A DNA stretch of 64,000 nt from Caballeronia udeis. Lineage in GTDB: Bacteria; Pseudomonadota; Gammaproteobacteria; Burkholderiales; Burkholderiaceae. Of this stretch, positions 9,837 to 18,182 are shown piece after piece. The stretch lies in assembly GCF_001544555.2 (NCBI RefSeq), contig NZ_FCOK02000001.1, positions 248,001-312,000 on the forward strand, in the 5' to 3' direction. Under the pieces are notes generated by a model. That model worked only from the letters and a program-made list of their open reading frames with translations. It searched no databases and was not told the DNA's origin. The translations under genes and the position numbers were made by a program. Every line of letters starts with the position of its first letter. The stretch's first letter is position 1.

Positions 9837-10487
9837 ATGGTCAGACGAACCAAGGAAGAAGCGGCAGAAACGCGCAATAGTATTCTCGACGCGGCAGAAC
9901 GGGTTTTTTTCGAGAAAGGCGTTTCGCGCACCACGCTGGCCGACATCGCGCTGGAAGCCGGTGTTACGCGCGGCGCAATCTACTGGCACTTTGCGAACAA
10001 GGGCGACCTGTTCACCGCCATGTTCGACCGCAGCCTGTTACCGCTTGACGAACTGGTCGAAGCAACGCTCGACACCAAAGAGGCGGACCCGCTTGGCCGG
10101 ATCCGCGACATCTTCATCTGGTGCATGCGCAATATCGCGCTCGACGAGCAGCGCCGCCGCGTATTCGACATCCTGTTTCTGAAATGTGAATTCGTGGAAG
10201 ACATGGGGCCGGTGCGCGAACGGCATCAAACGAACATGCGCGAGGGGAAGGAGAAGATCGAGCGGGGACTGCGCAATGCGGTTGATAAGGGCCAGTTGCC
10301 GGCCTCGCTCGACACGCACCACGCCACCACCATCCTGCACGCGCTCTTCACCGGCATTCTCTACGACTCACTGATGTGGCCCGAGAGCATCGATCTCAAG
10401 AATGATGCCGAACGCATGATCGATTCCTGTTTCGACGTCATGCGCTATAGCCCCAGCATGCTGCTGCGCCCCGACGAATCCTTGTAG
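9837..10487 (+). CDS. TetR/AcrR-family repressor of the RND efflux operon
   Basis: DNA-binding ligand-sensing repressor, 216 residues. The N-terminal TetR helix-turn-helix is clear (ILDAAERVFFEKGVSRTT, then GVTRGAIYWHFANKGDLF). The C-terminal region has the TetR_C_2/AcrR helical ligand pocket. The spacing and the opening MVRRTKEEAAETR closely resemble AcrR, TtgR and BpeR, regulators that release the promoter when bound by drugs. It is divergent from the pump operon and shares the palindrome upstream. Its stop is only 18 bp from the stop of the convergent CoxG-like gene. Confidence 0.93.
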   Translation: MVRRTKEEAAETRNSILDAAERVFFEKGVSRTTLADIALEAGVTRGAIYWHFANKGDLFTAMFDRSLLPLDELVEATLDTKEADPLGRIRDIFIWCMRNIALDEQRRRVFDILFLKCEFVEDMGPVRERHQTNMREGKEKIERGLRNAVDKGQLPASLDTHHATTILHALFTGILYDSLMWPESIDLKNDAERMIDSCFDVMRYSPSMLLRPDESL

Positions 10488-10505
10488 CCGGGCGCTCCTG
10501 CGGTG

Positions 10506-11270
10506 CTATCGCAGACCGTAGCGCTGTGCGAGAAACAGGAAGATGGCAACACAGCAGAGCATCGCGGCCCAGGCCCAGGCGGGCAGGCTGTGCGGATGCG
10601 GATGGCGAGGCGCGTGACCGGGGAGCCGGTGGCGCAAGACGCCGCCAATGGCATCGGCCGTCGCCGCCGCGCGGGATTTTTGCGTCGCGGGGGTGCCGTG
10701 ACGGGCGAACGCCGCCGACATGGTGATTGGCCGCAAGAACACATGGCGCCGCGAGACTCCCGGTTCGGGCATGACAGCCGGCGGGTGGCCATGCTTCGCC
10801 CGCACGACTTCGCAGAATTCGATGAAAAAATCGTCGGCGACTTCACGCAGCGAGTTTTCGATCTGGCGCGCGGGCAAACCTGCCAGCGGCCCGGAGAGCG
10901 TTGCCCAGACCGTGTATTCAATCCATGTGGATGCCCCGTCCTCGTCCGGAATCAGCGCCACCGCGATTTGTCCGCGCAACGATCCCACGCCTTCGCCGCG
11001 CGCCTTGAAACTGAGGGTTTGCGCGTCGACCTCGCCGGGCCGGCCGTCATGGCGCGGCAAACGGGTGGCGTCGGCGACGTGCGCCCGGATCGCGTAGTGC
11101 GCCCGCAGCGCGCCGAGCGGCACCGTCAACCTCAACGTATATTCGCCGCCGGCGAGACGCACCAGGGATTCGCAGTTATCGATACTCGCGCGCACCAGCG
11201 CAAGATCTCCCAAGGCCTCGCGCACCTGGGCAGGCTCGAGCGGGATGCGTAAGGCATCGGCGACTTCCAT
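10506..11270 (-). CDS. CoxG-like SRPBCC protein with C-terminal membrane anchor
   Basis: A 254-residue protein with an N-terminal SRPBCC (START-like) fold of the carbon monoxide dehydrogenase subunit G type (about residues 1-150). It is followed by a low-complexity basic/Pro linker and one C-terminal transmembrane helix (AWAWAAMLCCVAIFLFLA). CoxG proteins recruit molybdenum hydroxylases to the membrane, but no coxSML genes are here, so the partner is unknown. The start ATG follows GGGAGAGTCTG. A hairpin repeat of the same family as at 1673-1769 lies 20 bp upstream, in the same orientation relative to the gene. Confidence 0.7.
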   Translation of the reverse strand: MEVADALRIPLEPAQVREALGDLALVRASIDNCESLVRLAGGEYTLRLTVPLGALRAHYAIRAHVADATRLPRHDGRPGEVDAQTLSFKARGEGVGSLRGQIAVALIPDEDGASTWIEYTVWATLSGPLAGLPARQIENSLREVADDFFIEFCEVVRAKHGHPPAVMPEPGVSRRHVFLRPITMSAAFARHGTPATQKSRAAATADAIGGVLRHRLPGHAPRHPHPHSLPAWAWAAMLCCVAIFLFLAQRYGLR

Positions 11271-11290
11271 CAGACTCTCCCCTGTGTCGG

Positions 11291-11327
11291 CCAGAGTTCG
11301 CGCTTCAGCGCTTACTCTGGTCCCATG
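11291..11327 (-). repeat. Palindromic hairpin repeat, copy 3 (diverged)
   Basis: Read on the minus strand it begins CATGGGACCAGAGTAAGCGC and folds as copies 1 and 2 do. The outer arms are CCAGAGT/ACTCTGG instead of CCGGAGT/ACTCCGG: a compensatory change that keeps pairing. It lies just before the RBS of the CoxG-like gene. Confidence 0.8.
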
Positions 11328-11369
11328 CAGGTCGCATGGCGCCCACTGTAATGATATTGACCCGGCGTT

Positions 11370-11732
11370 TCAGGTACCGGCCGTCTCGTCGATACGATCG
11401 ACTCGCGACGGATAAAACGCCAGATAGCTTTTAATTTGCGCGACGCCTTCTTTCGGTTGCTCGTAGCTCCAGACGGCGTTCTCGACCGGGCCGTCCTCTG
11501 TCAGCAGATGGTAGTACGTAGCATCGCCCTTGTAAGGGCAATGTGAGGTGTGCGTGGATTTCGAGAGGCGCGCCATGTTGACATCGGCACGCGGGAAATA
11601 ATGCACCGGATCGTGGCCCGTTTCGCTCAGCGTCAAGGCCGCATGGGTGTCGGCAAACGTTACCCCCTGGTGAATCACGCGATGGCGTCGCGCATTCAGC
11701 GAAATTTCGATGTGATGGGTGTCGGTACTCAT
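11370..11732 (-). CDS. DUF427 domain protein
   Basis: A 120-residue cytoplasmic protein of the DUF427 family (beta-barrel, function not established). Typical motifs are VHYFPRADVNMARL, HTSHCPYKGDATYYHL and NAVWSYEQPKEGVAQIKSYLAFYPSRVD. I choose the ATG at 11730-11732 (MSTDTHHIEI); the longer frame upstream runs through a terminator hairpin and has a low-complexity sequence. It lies on the same strand as the CoxG-like gene, separated by 99 bp that include hairpin copy 3. Confidence 0.85.
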   Translation of the reverse strand: MSTDTHHIEISLNARRHRVIHQGVTFADTHAALTLSETGHDPVHYFPRADVNMARLSKSTHTSHCPYKGDATYYHLLTEDGPVENAVWSYEQPKEGVAQIKSYLAFYPSRVDRIDETAGT

Positions 11733-11790
11733 GGCACGCTCCCGGTACCAGGAAACGAAACAGCCGCCGCGGTGTTTGCAGCAACGACAT

Positions 11791-11825
11791 AAAAAAGCCA
11801 CGGGTTTTCGGGACCCGTGGCTTTC
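11791..11825 (-). terminator. Rho-independent terminator
   Basis: Stem AAAGCCACGGGT / ACCCGTGGCTTT, followed on the minus strand by T6. It ends transcription of the gene at 11982-12530 (and possibly of degQ read-through) before DUF427. Confidence 0.9.
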
Positions 11826-11981
11826 ATTATGAGACAAGTTCGGGGTGCTTGTACAAGCTCCGCGAACGTCTTTTGGTACCTGCGCCACACTTAACGCTGC
11901 ATCGCAATCCTTTGTTTCATATGCGGTTTTGCGTACGGTGGCTCGTCACGGCGCATGCTGCTTCTGTTGGCGTTCGAAGAC

Positions 11982-12530
11982 TTACTGCATGGACCAGTGG
12001 AAATCGGCCTTCGCCTTGCCATCGCCGGCCACCGTCACTCCCTGCTTCTTTTCCGAATCCTTGTAGCGGGCGTAAACCGTGTAGTGGCCAGGGGGCAATT
12101 TCACCAGCATGTATGGGCCCTGAGCGTCGGCCTTCAGCACCTCGGTGTTCTTTGCATCGGCAATACGCACGTGGACGTCAGCCAGATAATCCGACGTCGG
12201 CCCCGTGAAACGCAGCGACAGCGGCCAATGCGCCTGCGCGCTAATCAGCGCGTGCGATTCGTCGAGCCCCACGCCGCCGGAAGTGAACGACACATCACCC
12301 TGCGTCTGGATCTGCGGCAAGCCACCGCCATTCGTGTTGCCGGCGCTGCTCATGTCGCTCGTTCCCCCGCCCACGGTCTGGGCAAACGCGCCACCAGCCA
12401 TACCGAACGTCATCACGGCCGCGAGCACCGCAATGGACGCTTTCGTCACCGCAGGCCGGTTGTGTTTAGTCAATGCACCAGTGTTTGCTTCGGTATTTGC
12501 TTCAATCGCTGTTTTAGTCGTCTTGGTCAT
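11982..12530 (-). CDS. Exported protein with a carboxypeptidase-regulatory/Ig-like fold
   Basis: A 182-residue exported protein of unknown function. The ATG at 12528-12530 is 9 bases from AAGGAG; the ATG six bases earlier is too close. The N-terminus is long and polar (MTKTTKTAIEANTEANTGAL), followed by a hydrophobic stretch ending GGAFAQ, which looks like a signal peptide with a long n-region. The mature part contains SFTSGGVGLDES and an Ig-like fold related to carboxypeptidase regulatory domains (QGPYMLVKLPPGHYTVYARYKD). It lies 251 bp downstream of degQ on the same strand and may be part of the same envelope regulon. I cannot name a function. Confidence 0.72.
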   Translation of the reverse strand: MTKTTKTAIEANTEANTGALTKHNRPAVTKASIAVLAAVMTFGMAGGAFAQTVGGGTSDMSSAGNTNGGGLPQIQTQGDVSFTSGGVGLDESHALISAQAHWPLSLRFTGPTSDYLADVHVRIADAKNTEVLKADAQGPYMLVKLPPGHYTVYARYKDSEKKQGVTVAGDGKAKADFHWSMQ

Positions 12531-12781
12531 CGTCATCTGCTCCTTATGGACTTCAGACGCCTTTATCGGCGTTCCGCTTTTCCCCTGCCGTGTCCAGCAC
12601 GCAACGTTTTGGGCAGTCGGGCCAAAGCGGTTCGGGAGAGAAACTATCAGCACGGTTCGTGCCTGCATCCCACCCCATTTTCCAGGGCGGCCCGCGGTGC
12701 GTGCCGCCCTGTTCCCGCATCGGATGGAGTTCAGCCGGCGCTTACATCATCTGGCGCATGACCTGATGCATCACCCGGCAA

Positions 12782-14317
12782 TCAACCCAGATCCACCGGC
12801 ACGAAGATCTGCGCATCGTCGCGCTGGATCAGCAACGCGATGCTGTCGCCAGCGTGAGCCACCATCGTCTTCAATTGCTGCACGGTCGTGACGGGCTGGC
12901 CGTTGACCGCCAGGATCACGTCGCCGGCCTGGATACCGGCGCTTTCCGCGGCGCCACCCGACTGTTGCACCAGCAAACCACGAGACAGCGACGCGCTCTG
13001 CTTCTCTTCAGGCGTCAACGGCCGGACGGCGACACCCAGACGGGCATCCTGGGATGCCGAATCGCCCTTGTCCGCACCCTGGCCCGTGCTGGCGGTCTTG
13101 GTATCGGACAACGTGCCTACGGTCACCGTCAGGTCCTTCGTGGCCTTGTCGCGCCAGACCTGCACCTTCGCCGTGGTTCCCGGCGCGAGCGCCGCGACTT
13201 GCGACGGCAACGCGTTCGAGTCCGCAACCGGCTGGCCATCGACCGAGAGGATCACGTCGCCGGGCTGGAGACCCGCCTTCGCCGCCGGGCCGCCCGCTTC
13301 AACCGAACTTACGAGCGCGCCATTCGGGCTTTGCAGGCCGAACGACTTCGCGAGCGTCTGGTCCATGCCCTGCACGGTCACGCCAAGACGGCCGCGATCC
13401 ACATGGCCGGTCTTCACCAGCGCATCTTTCACCTTCATGGCTTCATTGATCGGGATTGCGAACGACAGTCCCTGGAAGCCGCCGGTCTGCGAATAGATCA
13501 TCGAGTTGATGCCGATCACTTCCCCTTGCAGGTTGAAGAGCGGGCCACCCGAGTTACCCGGATTCACCGGCACGTCGGTCTGGATAAACGGGGTGTAATT
13601 CTCGTTGGGCAATGAGCGCGATTTTGCGCTGATGATGCCGGACGTCACGGTGTTGTCGAAACCGTAAGGTGAGCCGATTGCGACCACCCACTGGCCGACC
13701 TTGCTGCCGTTCGGATCGCCAATCTTGACGGTCGGCAGGTTCTTCGCATCAATCTTCAGCACGGCGACATCCGACTGCTTGTCCGAACCGATCACCTTCG
13801 CGCGGTACTCACGCTTGTCGGTGGTCTTGACCGTGACCACGTTCGCGCCATCGACCACATGGGCATTGGTCAGGATGTAACCGTCGCTGCTCACGATAAA
13901 GCCCGAACCCAGGCTTTCGCTGGGGGTATCGGCGGCATTCTGGCCGTCGTTGCCACCCATGCCCGGCACGCCATTACCGTAGAAGTGCTTGAAGAACTGG
14001 TAGAACGGATCGCTCGGATCGATCGGCAATTGCGGATTGCCCCCGTTCATGCCGCCGTTCATGCCATTGCGGCGCGACGCGGTCTTCACCACGTGTTTCG
14101 CGCTGATATTGACGACCGCCGGGCCGTAGGTTTCGACCAGGCCGGAGAAATCGGGAATACCGGTCTTCGCCGCGGCTTCGGCCGGCATCATCGCGGCTTG
14201 CGCCGGCGCGATGACCTGCGGTGCCGGGACGTTCCGGTTTCCGGCCACATAACCCGCCGACAAGGCAACGGCAACTGCAACCGCAACGGCGCTGCGGGAA
14301 ATGATCTTCGCTTTCAT
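12782..14317 (-). CDS. degQ: Periplasmic Do-type serine protease (DegQ/DegP/MucD family)
   Basis: Envelope quality-control protease/chaperone of the HtrA family, 511 residues. The N-terminus is a signal or anchor sequence (residues about 7-26). The trypsin-like domain carries the catalytic triad: His153 (LTNAHVVDG), Asp183 (QSDVAVLKID) and Ser256 (VNPGNSGGPL). Two PDZ domains follow (about 295-390 and 415-505). The LA loop is Gly/Asn/Met-rich (MNGGMNGGN). It follows the sensor kinase gene by 89 bp and has its own CTTAA direct repeats upstream, suggesting control by the adjacent response regulator. The choice between DegQ, DegP and MucD naming is not decidable here. Confidence 0.92.
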   Translation of the reverse strand: MKAKIISRSAVAVAVAVALSAGYVAGNRNVPAPQVIAPAQAAMMPAEAAAKTGIPDFSGLVETYGPAVVNISAKHVVKTASRRNGMNGGMNGGNPQLPIDPSDPFYQFFKHFYGNGVPGMGGNDGQNAADTPSESLGSGFIVSSDGYILTNAHVVDGANVVTVKTTDKREYRAKVIGSDKQSDVAVLKIDAKNLPTVKIGDPNGSKVGQWVVAIGSPYGFDNTVTSGIISAKSRSLPNENYTPFIQTDVPVNPGNSGGPLFNLQGEVIGINSMIYSQTGGFQGLSFAIPINEAMKVKDALVKTGHVDRGRLGVTVQGMDQTLAKSFGLQSPNGALVSSVEAGGPAAKAGLQPGDVILSVDGQPVADSNALPSQVAALAPGTTAKVQVWRDKATKDLTVTVGTLSDTKTASTGQGADKGDSASQDARLGVAVRPLTPEEKQSASLSRGLLVQQSGGAAESAGIQAGDVILAVNGQPVTTVQQLKTMVAHAGDSIALLIQRDDAQIFVPVDLG

Positions 14318-14370
14318 CGTGTGCTCCTCGGGAATGCGCTTCAGAATGAAACGAAGAGTAAGAGGCCCCG

Positions 14371-14392
14371 CTTAAAGGGCACTTAAAGCCGG
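14371..14392 (-). promoter_or_regulatory. CTTAA direct repeats upstream of degQ
   Basis: Two 11-bp repeats in register: CTTAAAGGGCA and CTTAAAGCCGG. The same motif with the same period occurs three times upstream of the adjacent response regulator (16440-16472). Direct repeats with one-helical-turn spacing are the usual binding sites of OmpR/PmrA/QseB-type regulators. Confidence 0.65.
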
Positions 14393-14406
14393 CGACTTAG
14401 GCCGCT

Positions 14407-15717
14407 TCAAGCCGATTTGAATTGAATCGAGACCAGCAAACCGCCGTTTTTCGATTCGGCGAGCGAAACTTTCGCGTCGTGCTGCATCGCGATCCGGCGC
14501 ACGATTGCGAGGCCCAGGCCGCTGCCCGCCACGTCCGTGCGCGCCCGGCTGGAGCCCGCTCCCACGCGATAAAACCGGTCGAACACCCGCTCGCGTTCAT
14601 CGGCGGGAATACCCGGACCGGTATCGGAGATCTCCACGGTGGGCTTGCCGTCGTCCACCTGCAGGCAGACATCCACGCGGCCGCCGCTTGGCGTGTATTT
14701 CGTGGCGTTATCGATGAGATTGTTGAACATCACGCGCAACGCATTCGCGTCGCCGGTGATGGTCGCCGGTTCGCTCGCTTCAATGCCCAGGTCGACACCA
14801 CGCTGTTGCGCCACCAGCACGGACGCGCCCACGCATTCGTCCAGCAGTGCGTGCAGGTCCACCCGCTTGGTTTCGCTCTTGCCATCAGGTTCCGAGCGCG
14901 CAAGCGCCAGCAGTTGCTCGGCCAGCCGCGTGGCGCGCGTGATACCCGCTTGCAAGTCGTCCAGCGCTTCCTTGCGCGACTCGTCGTCCTTCGCTCGCGC
15001 CACCAGTTGCGACTGGATCTGCACGGCGGCGAGCGGCGTGCGAAGCTCGTGGGCAGCGTCGGCAACAAACGCCTTTTGCGTATCCAGCGCGGTCGCGAGA
15101 CGGGCGAGCAGCGCGTTCAACGCACGCACGACAGGGACGACCTCTTCCGGCAAGCGGTTGTCGGGTAAAGGCTCCAGCGCTTCAGGATGACGGGTGTCGA
15201 GCGCACGCGTGACGCGTTGCAGCGGCATCAAACCCCGTCCGACGATGATCCATATCGCCATGCCGAGCAGCGGCAACAGCACCACCAGCGGCCACAAGGT
15301 TCGCCACGCAACACCCGCCGCCAGCCGGTTGCGGATAGACAACGGCTGCGCGAGCTGCACGACGTTGTCGCCGACAATGGCGCTGTAGACGCGCCAAACA
15401 CCGCGCGCTGTGGATTCGGTGGAAAAGCCCAGTTCCGCATGCGGCGCCAGCGGCACGCGCGGATGCGAGTAATACATGAGCACGCCGTTACGGTTCCAGA
15501 TCTGGATCACAACGCCTTCGTCGCTGTCGCTGCGCGATTGCAGCACGGACGAAAACGGCTCCGACGGCAACGCGGCCGCGATCTGTTCCAACTGGTAATC
15601 GAAGAGTTCGTTCGCTTCGGCCAGCGCCTGACGGTAGATCAGCCAGCCCGCAAACCCCACGCCGACGATCACCAGCGCCAGCAGCCAGACCAGCAGTTGG
15701 CGGCGAATGGAATGCAT
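14407..15717 (-). CDS. Sensor histidine kinase (QseC/PmrB/TctE type)
   Basis: Membrane sensor of a two-component system, 436 residues. TM1 is at about residues 8-27, a periplasmic domain of about 110 residues follows, and TM2 is about 143-160. Then come HAMP, HisKA with phospho-acceptor His223 (VADAAHELRTPLAAV), and HATPase_c with N-box (NNLIDNATKYTPSGG) and G-boxes (DTGPGIP, GSGLGLAIV). Its ATG overlaps the stop of the response regulator (single-base ATGA-type junction at 15717), so the two are translationally coupled. The signal is unknown; linkage to degQ suggests envelope stress or metal/cationic peptide sensing, which is inference. Confidence 0.93.
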   Translation of the reverse strand: MHSIRRQLLVWLLALVIVGVGFAGWLIYRQALAEANELFDYQLEQIAAALPSEPFSSVLQSRSDSDEGVVIQIWNRNGVLMYYSHPRVPLAPHAELGFSTESTARGVWRVYSAIVGDNVVQLAQPLSIRNRLAAGVAWRTLWPLVVLLPLLGMAIWIIVGRGLMPLQRVTRALDTRHPEALEPLPDNRLPEEVVPVVRALNALLARLATALDTQKAFVADAAHELRTPLAAVQIQSQLVARAKDDESRKEALDDLQAGITRATRLAEQLLALARSEPDGKSETKRVDLHALLDECVGASVLVAQQRGVDLGIEASEPATITGDANALRVMFNNLIDNATKYTPSGGRVDVCLQVDDGKPTVEISDTGPGIPADERERVFDRFYRVGAGSSRARTDVAGSGLGLAIVRRIAMQHDAKVSLAESKNGGLLVSIQFKSA

Positions 15718-16379
15718 CAGGCTTCCTTCGACACCATGTAACCCAGTCCACGAACATTGCGGATAAGGTCGGGCCCCAGCTTTTTACGCAGCGAATGGAT
15801 GTAGACCTCGACCGTATTACTGCCGATTTCCTCACCCCAGCCGTAGATTTTTTCTTCGAGCTGGCTCTTCGATAAAACCGCGCCCGGGCGGGCCATCAGG
15901 GCTTCGAGCAGCGCGAATTCGCGGGCTGAAAGGGCTACGGCGTTACCTTCGAGTGTGACCTGGTGGCCCACCGGGTCCAGCGTCAATGCGCCATGGCGGA
16001 TCAGGGAGTCGCCGCGGCCCGCATGGCGGCGGATCAGGGCACGCATGCGCGCACCCAGTTCGTCGAGGTCGAAGGGTTTGACGAGATAGTCGTCGGCGCC
16101 GGCGTCCAGGCCTTTCACCCGGTCGGCAATGGCGTCCCGGGCAGTGACGATCAGCACGGGCAACGCGTTGCCTTTTGCTCTCAGGCTTTTGAGGACGTCG
16201 AGGCCGTCGCGTTTCGGCAGGCCCAGGTCCAGCAGAATGAGATCGTAAGGTTCCCCGCCTACCGCCGTCAGGGCGGCTTCACCGTCCTGCACCCAGTCCA
16301 CCGCGAATCCATCGCTGCGCAGCGCCTTGCGGACGCCTTCCGCAATCATTCTGTCGTCTTCTACCAGTAGGATTCGCAT
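15717..16379 (-). CDS. OmpR-family response regulator (QseB/PmrA-like)
   Basis: Cytoplasmic transcription factor, 220 residues: receiver domain (residues 1-115) with phospho-acceptor Asp51 (LILLDLGLPKRDGL) and acidic pocket Glu7-Asp8-Asp9, then the C-terminal winged helix (NTVEVYIHSLRKKLGPDLIRNVRGLGYM). The first gene of a regulator-kinase-protease set. Three 11-bp CTTAA-type repeats lie 60-95 bp upstream of its start and indicate autoregulation. Confidence 0.94.
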   Translation of the reverse strand: MRILLVEDDRMIAEGVRKALRSDGFAVDWVQDGEAALTAVGGEPYDLILLDLGLPKRDGLDVLKSLRAKGNALPVLIVTARDAIADRVKGLDAGADDYLVKPFDLDELGARMRALIRRHAGRGDSLIRHGALTLDPVGHQVTLEGNAVALSAREFALLEALMARPGAVLSKSQLEEKIYGWGEEIGSNTVEVYIHSLRKKLGPDLIRNVRGLGYMVSKEA

Positions 16380-16439
16380 CGGTTCAGGTCACGGCTTGTC
16401 TTGGCTTTGCAGCCCGGACAACCATTCTAGCCGGGACGA

Positions 16440-16472
16440 GTTAAGGCGGGCTTAAAAGGGCCTTAAGACGGG
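16440..16472 (-). promoter_or_regulatory. Three 11-bp CTTAA direct repeats upstream of the response regulator
   Basis: GTTAAGGCGGG, CTTAAAAGGGC and CTTAAGACGGG follow each other without a gap. The array matches the pair upstream of degQ and is best read as an autoregulatory binding array for the OmpR-type regulator. Confidence 0.7.
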
Positions 16473-16537
16473 TCTTCGTCGCCGTCCGCCTTGCACACCC
16501 TTGGGTTCGCTCATTTTTAGCGACCCCGCCGCTGGCG

Positions 16538-18037
16538 CTAATGAGCAATGCACGCCGATTTTGTCTCCGTGAAACCCTCAATCGCGTATTTGCCGAATTC
16601 ACGGCCTATCCCCGACTGCTTGTATCCGCCAAACGGCATGCCCGGATCCAGCGGAACGTGGCAATTCACCCATACCGTCCCCGCTTCCAGTCGAGGGATC
16701 AGGTTCATCACCGCCTTGAGGTCATTACTCCACAGGCTGGCAGCCAATCCATAAGGGCTGTCGTTCGCCAGACGGATTGCTTCGGCCGGATCGTCGAACG
16801 GCATGACAGCAAGCACGGGGCCAAAAACCTCGTCCCGTACGATCGACGCGTCCGCCGGTACGTCCGCCAGCACCGTCGGCCGGACGTAGTAACCCCGGCC
16901 CATGACCGGCGTACCGCCCGCAAGGAAGCGCAAACCCTCCGCATGCGCGCGAGCAATATGGTCCTCGACCCGATCGCGATGTCGTGCCGATACAAGCGGA
17001 TTGATTTGCGCCGACGGGTCAAGGCCAGGACCCAGTTTCATTGCGTTGGCGATGTCGGCGAGTCCATCAGCAACTTGCCGGTATCGGCTGCGATGCACAT
17101 AGATCCGCGAGGCGCCCGCGCAAACCTGCCCCTGGTTGAAGAAACCACCCATGACGGCGCCCTTCACCGCTTGATCGACATCGATATCGGCGAGCATCAC
17201 GGCCGGATTCTTGCCGCCAAGTTCAAGCGAGAACCGCGTCATGTTATTCACCGCGGCAGCGCCCACGAGTTTGCCCGTGGGCGTCGAACCGGTGAACGAG
17301 ATCTTGCTGACGCCGGGATGGGCTGCAAGCGCGGCGCCGCATTCGGGTCCGCCCGTGATCACGTTGAAAACGCCAGGCGGCACACCCGCCTCGAGTGCGA
17401 GTTCCGCAAGCCTGAGCGCGGTGAGCGGCGTCTCCGCCGAAGGCTTGATGACAACCGTACAGCCCGCCGCAAGCGCAGGCACGAGCTTCCAGACGGCGAT
17501 CATCAGCGGGAAGTTCCACGGCACAATCCCCGCCACTACGCCAATTGGCTCCTTGCGGGTGAAGGCCGTGTATTTCGTGCCCGGTGGAAACGGGATCGAG
17601 ACATCGAGCGTCTCGCCGGTGATCTTGGTCGCCCAACCCGCCATGTATCGCACATATTCAATGGCCGCTCCAACCTCTACCGCCCGCGCGACGTTGATCG
17701 ATTGCCCCTGGTTGAGGGTTTCCATTTGCGCCAGGTCTTCGCCGTGGGCCTCCAGCAAATCGGCCAGGCGCAACAAGATGCGCTCGCGCTCTGAAGGACG
17801 CAGGCCGCTCCACACGCGGGCGTCGAATGCCGCGCGGGCGCTCCTAACCGCGCGATCGACATCGTTCGCGTCCGCGTCCGGCACGCTTGAAATCCGCTCG
17901 CCATTCGCGGGATCGAAGATATCGAGCCGGCGCGGGGAATGCGCAGGCTGCCACGCTCCATCGACAAAAATCCCCAGTTCGCGCTTCAAGAATGAACGAA
18001 CGTCGTTGTTGACTACCACTAGTCCTGCGTTATGCAT
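16538..18037 (-). CDS. NAD(P)+-dependent aldehyde dehydrogenase
   Basis: Oxidises an aldehyde to the acid; 499 residues, full length for the betaine/phenylacetaldehyde/gamma-aminobutyraldehyde dehydrogenase group. Visible motifs are GIVPWNFPLMIAVWK (active-site Asn), FTGSTPTGK (cofactor loop), FSLELGGKNPAVM (general base Glu) and FFNQGQVCAGASR (catalytic Cys). I prefer the ATG at 18035-18037; an in-frame ATG 54 bases upstream is possible but adds an atypical N-terminus. Last gene of the porin-MFS-deacetylase-MoaF-ALDH run, so it probably oxidises an amine-derived aldehyde; the substrate is inference. Confidence 0.9.
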   Translation of the reverse strand: MHNAGLVVVNNDVRSFLKRELGIFVDGAWQPAHSPRRLDIFDPANGERISSVPDADANDVDRAVRSARAAFDARVWSGLRPSERERILLRLADLLEAHGEDLAQMETLNQGQSINVARAVEVGAAIEYVRYMAGWATKITGETLDVSIPFPPGTKYTAFTRKEPIGVVAGIVPWNFPLMIAVWKLVPALAAGCTVVIKPSAETPLTALRLAELALEAGVPPGVFNVITGGPECGAALAAHPGVSKISFTGSTPTGKLVGAAAVNNMTRFSLELGGKNPAVMLADIDVDQAVKGAVMGGFFNQGQVCAGASRIYVHRSRYRQVADGLADIANAMKLGPGLDPSAQINPLVSARHRDRVEDHIARAHAEGLRFLAGGTPVMGRGYYVRPTVLADVPADASIVRDEVFGPVLAVMPFDDPAEAIRLANDSPYGLAASLWSNDLKAVMNLIPRLEAGTVWVNCHVPLDPGMPFGGYKQSGIGREFGKYAIEGFTETKSACIAH

Positions 18038-18182
18038 CTCGATGTTTTCCGAAGTGAAGAGTGTTGGAACCGAAGGAGACCTACCAGTCATATGGAGCCG
18101 CCGACGCCGACGCTTACGCTCATCGGCCTCACGACTCTCACGACCCGCGCACTACCAGCCGGCCGCGCCGATCGATCTTCAT

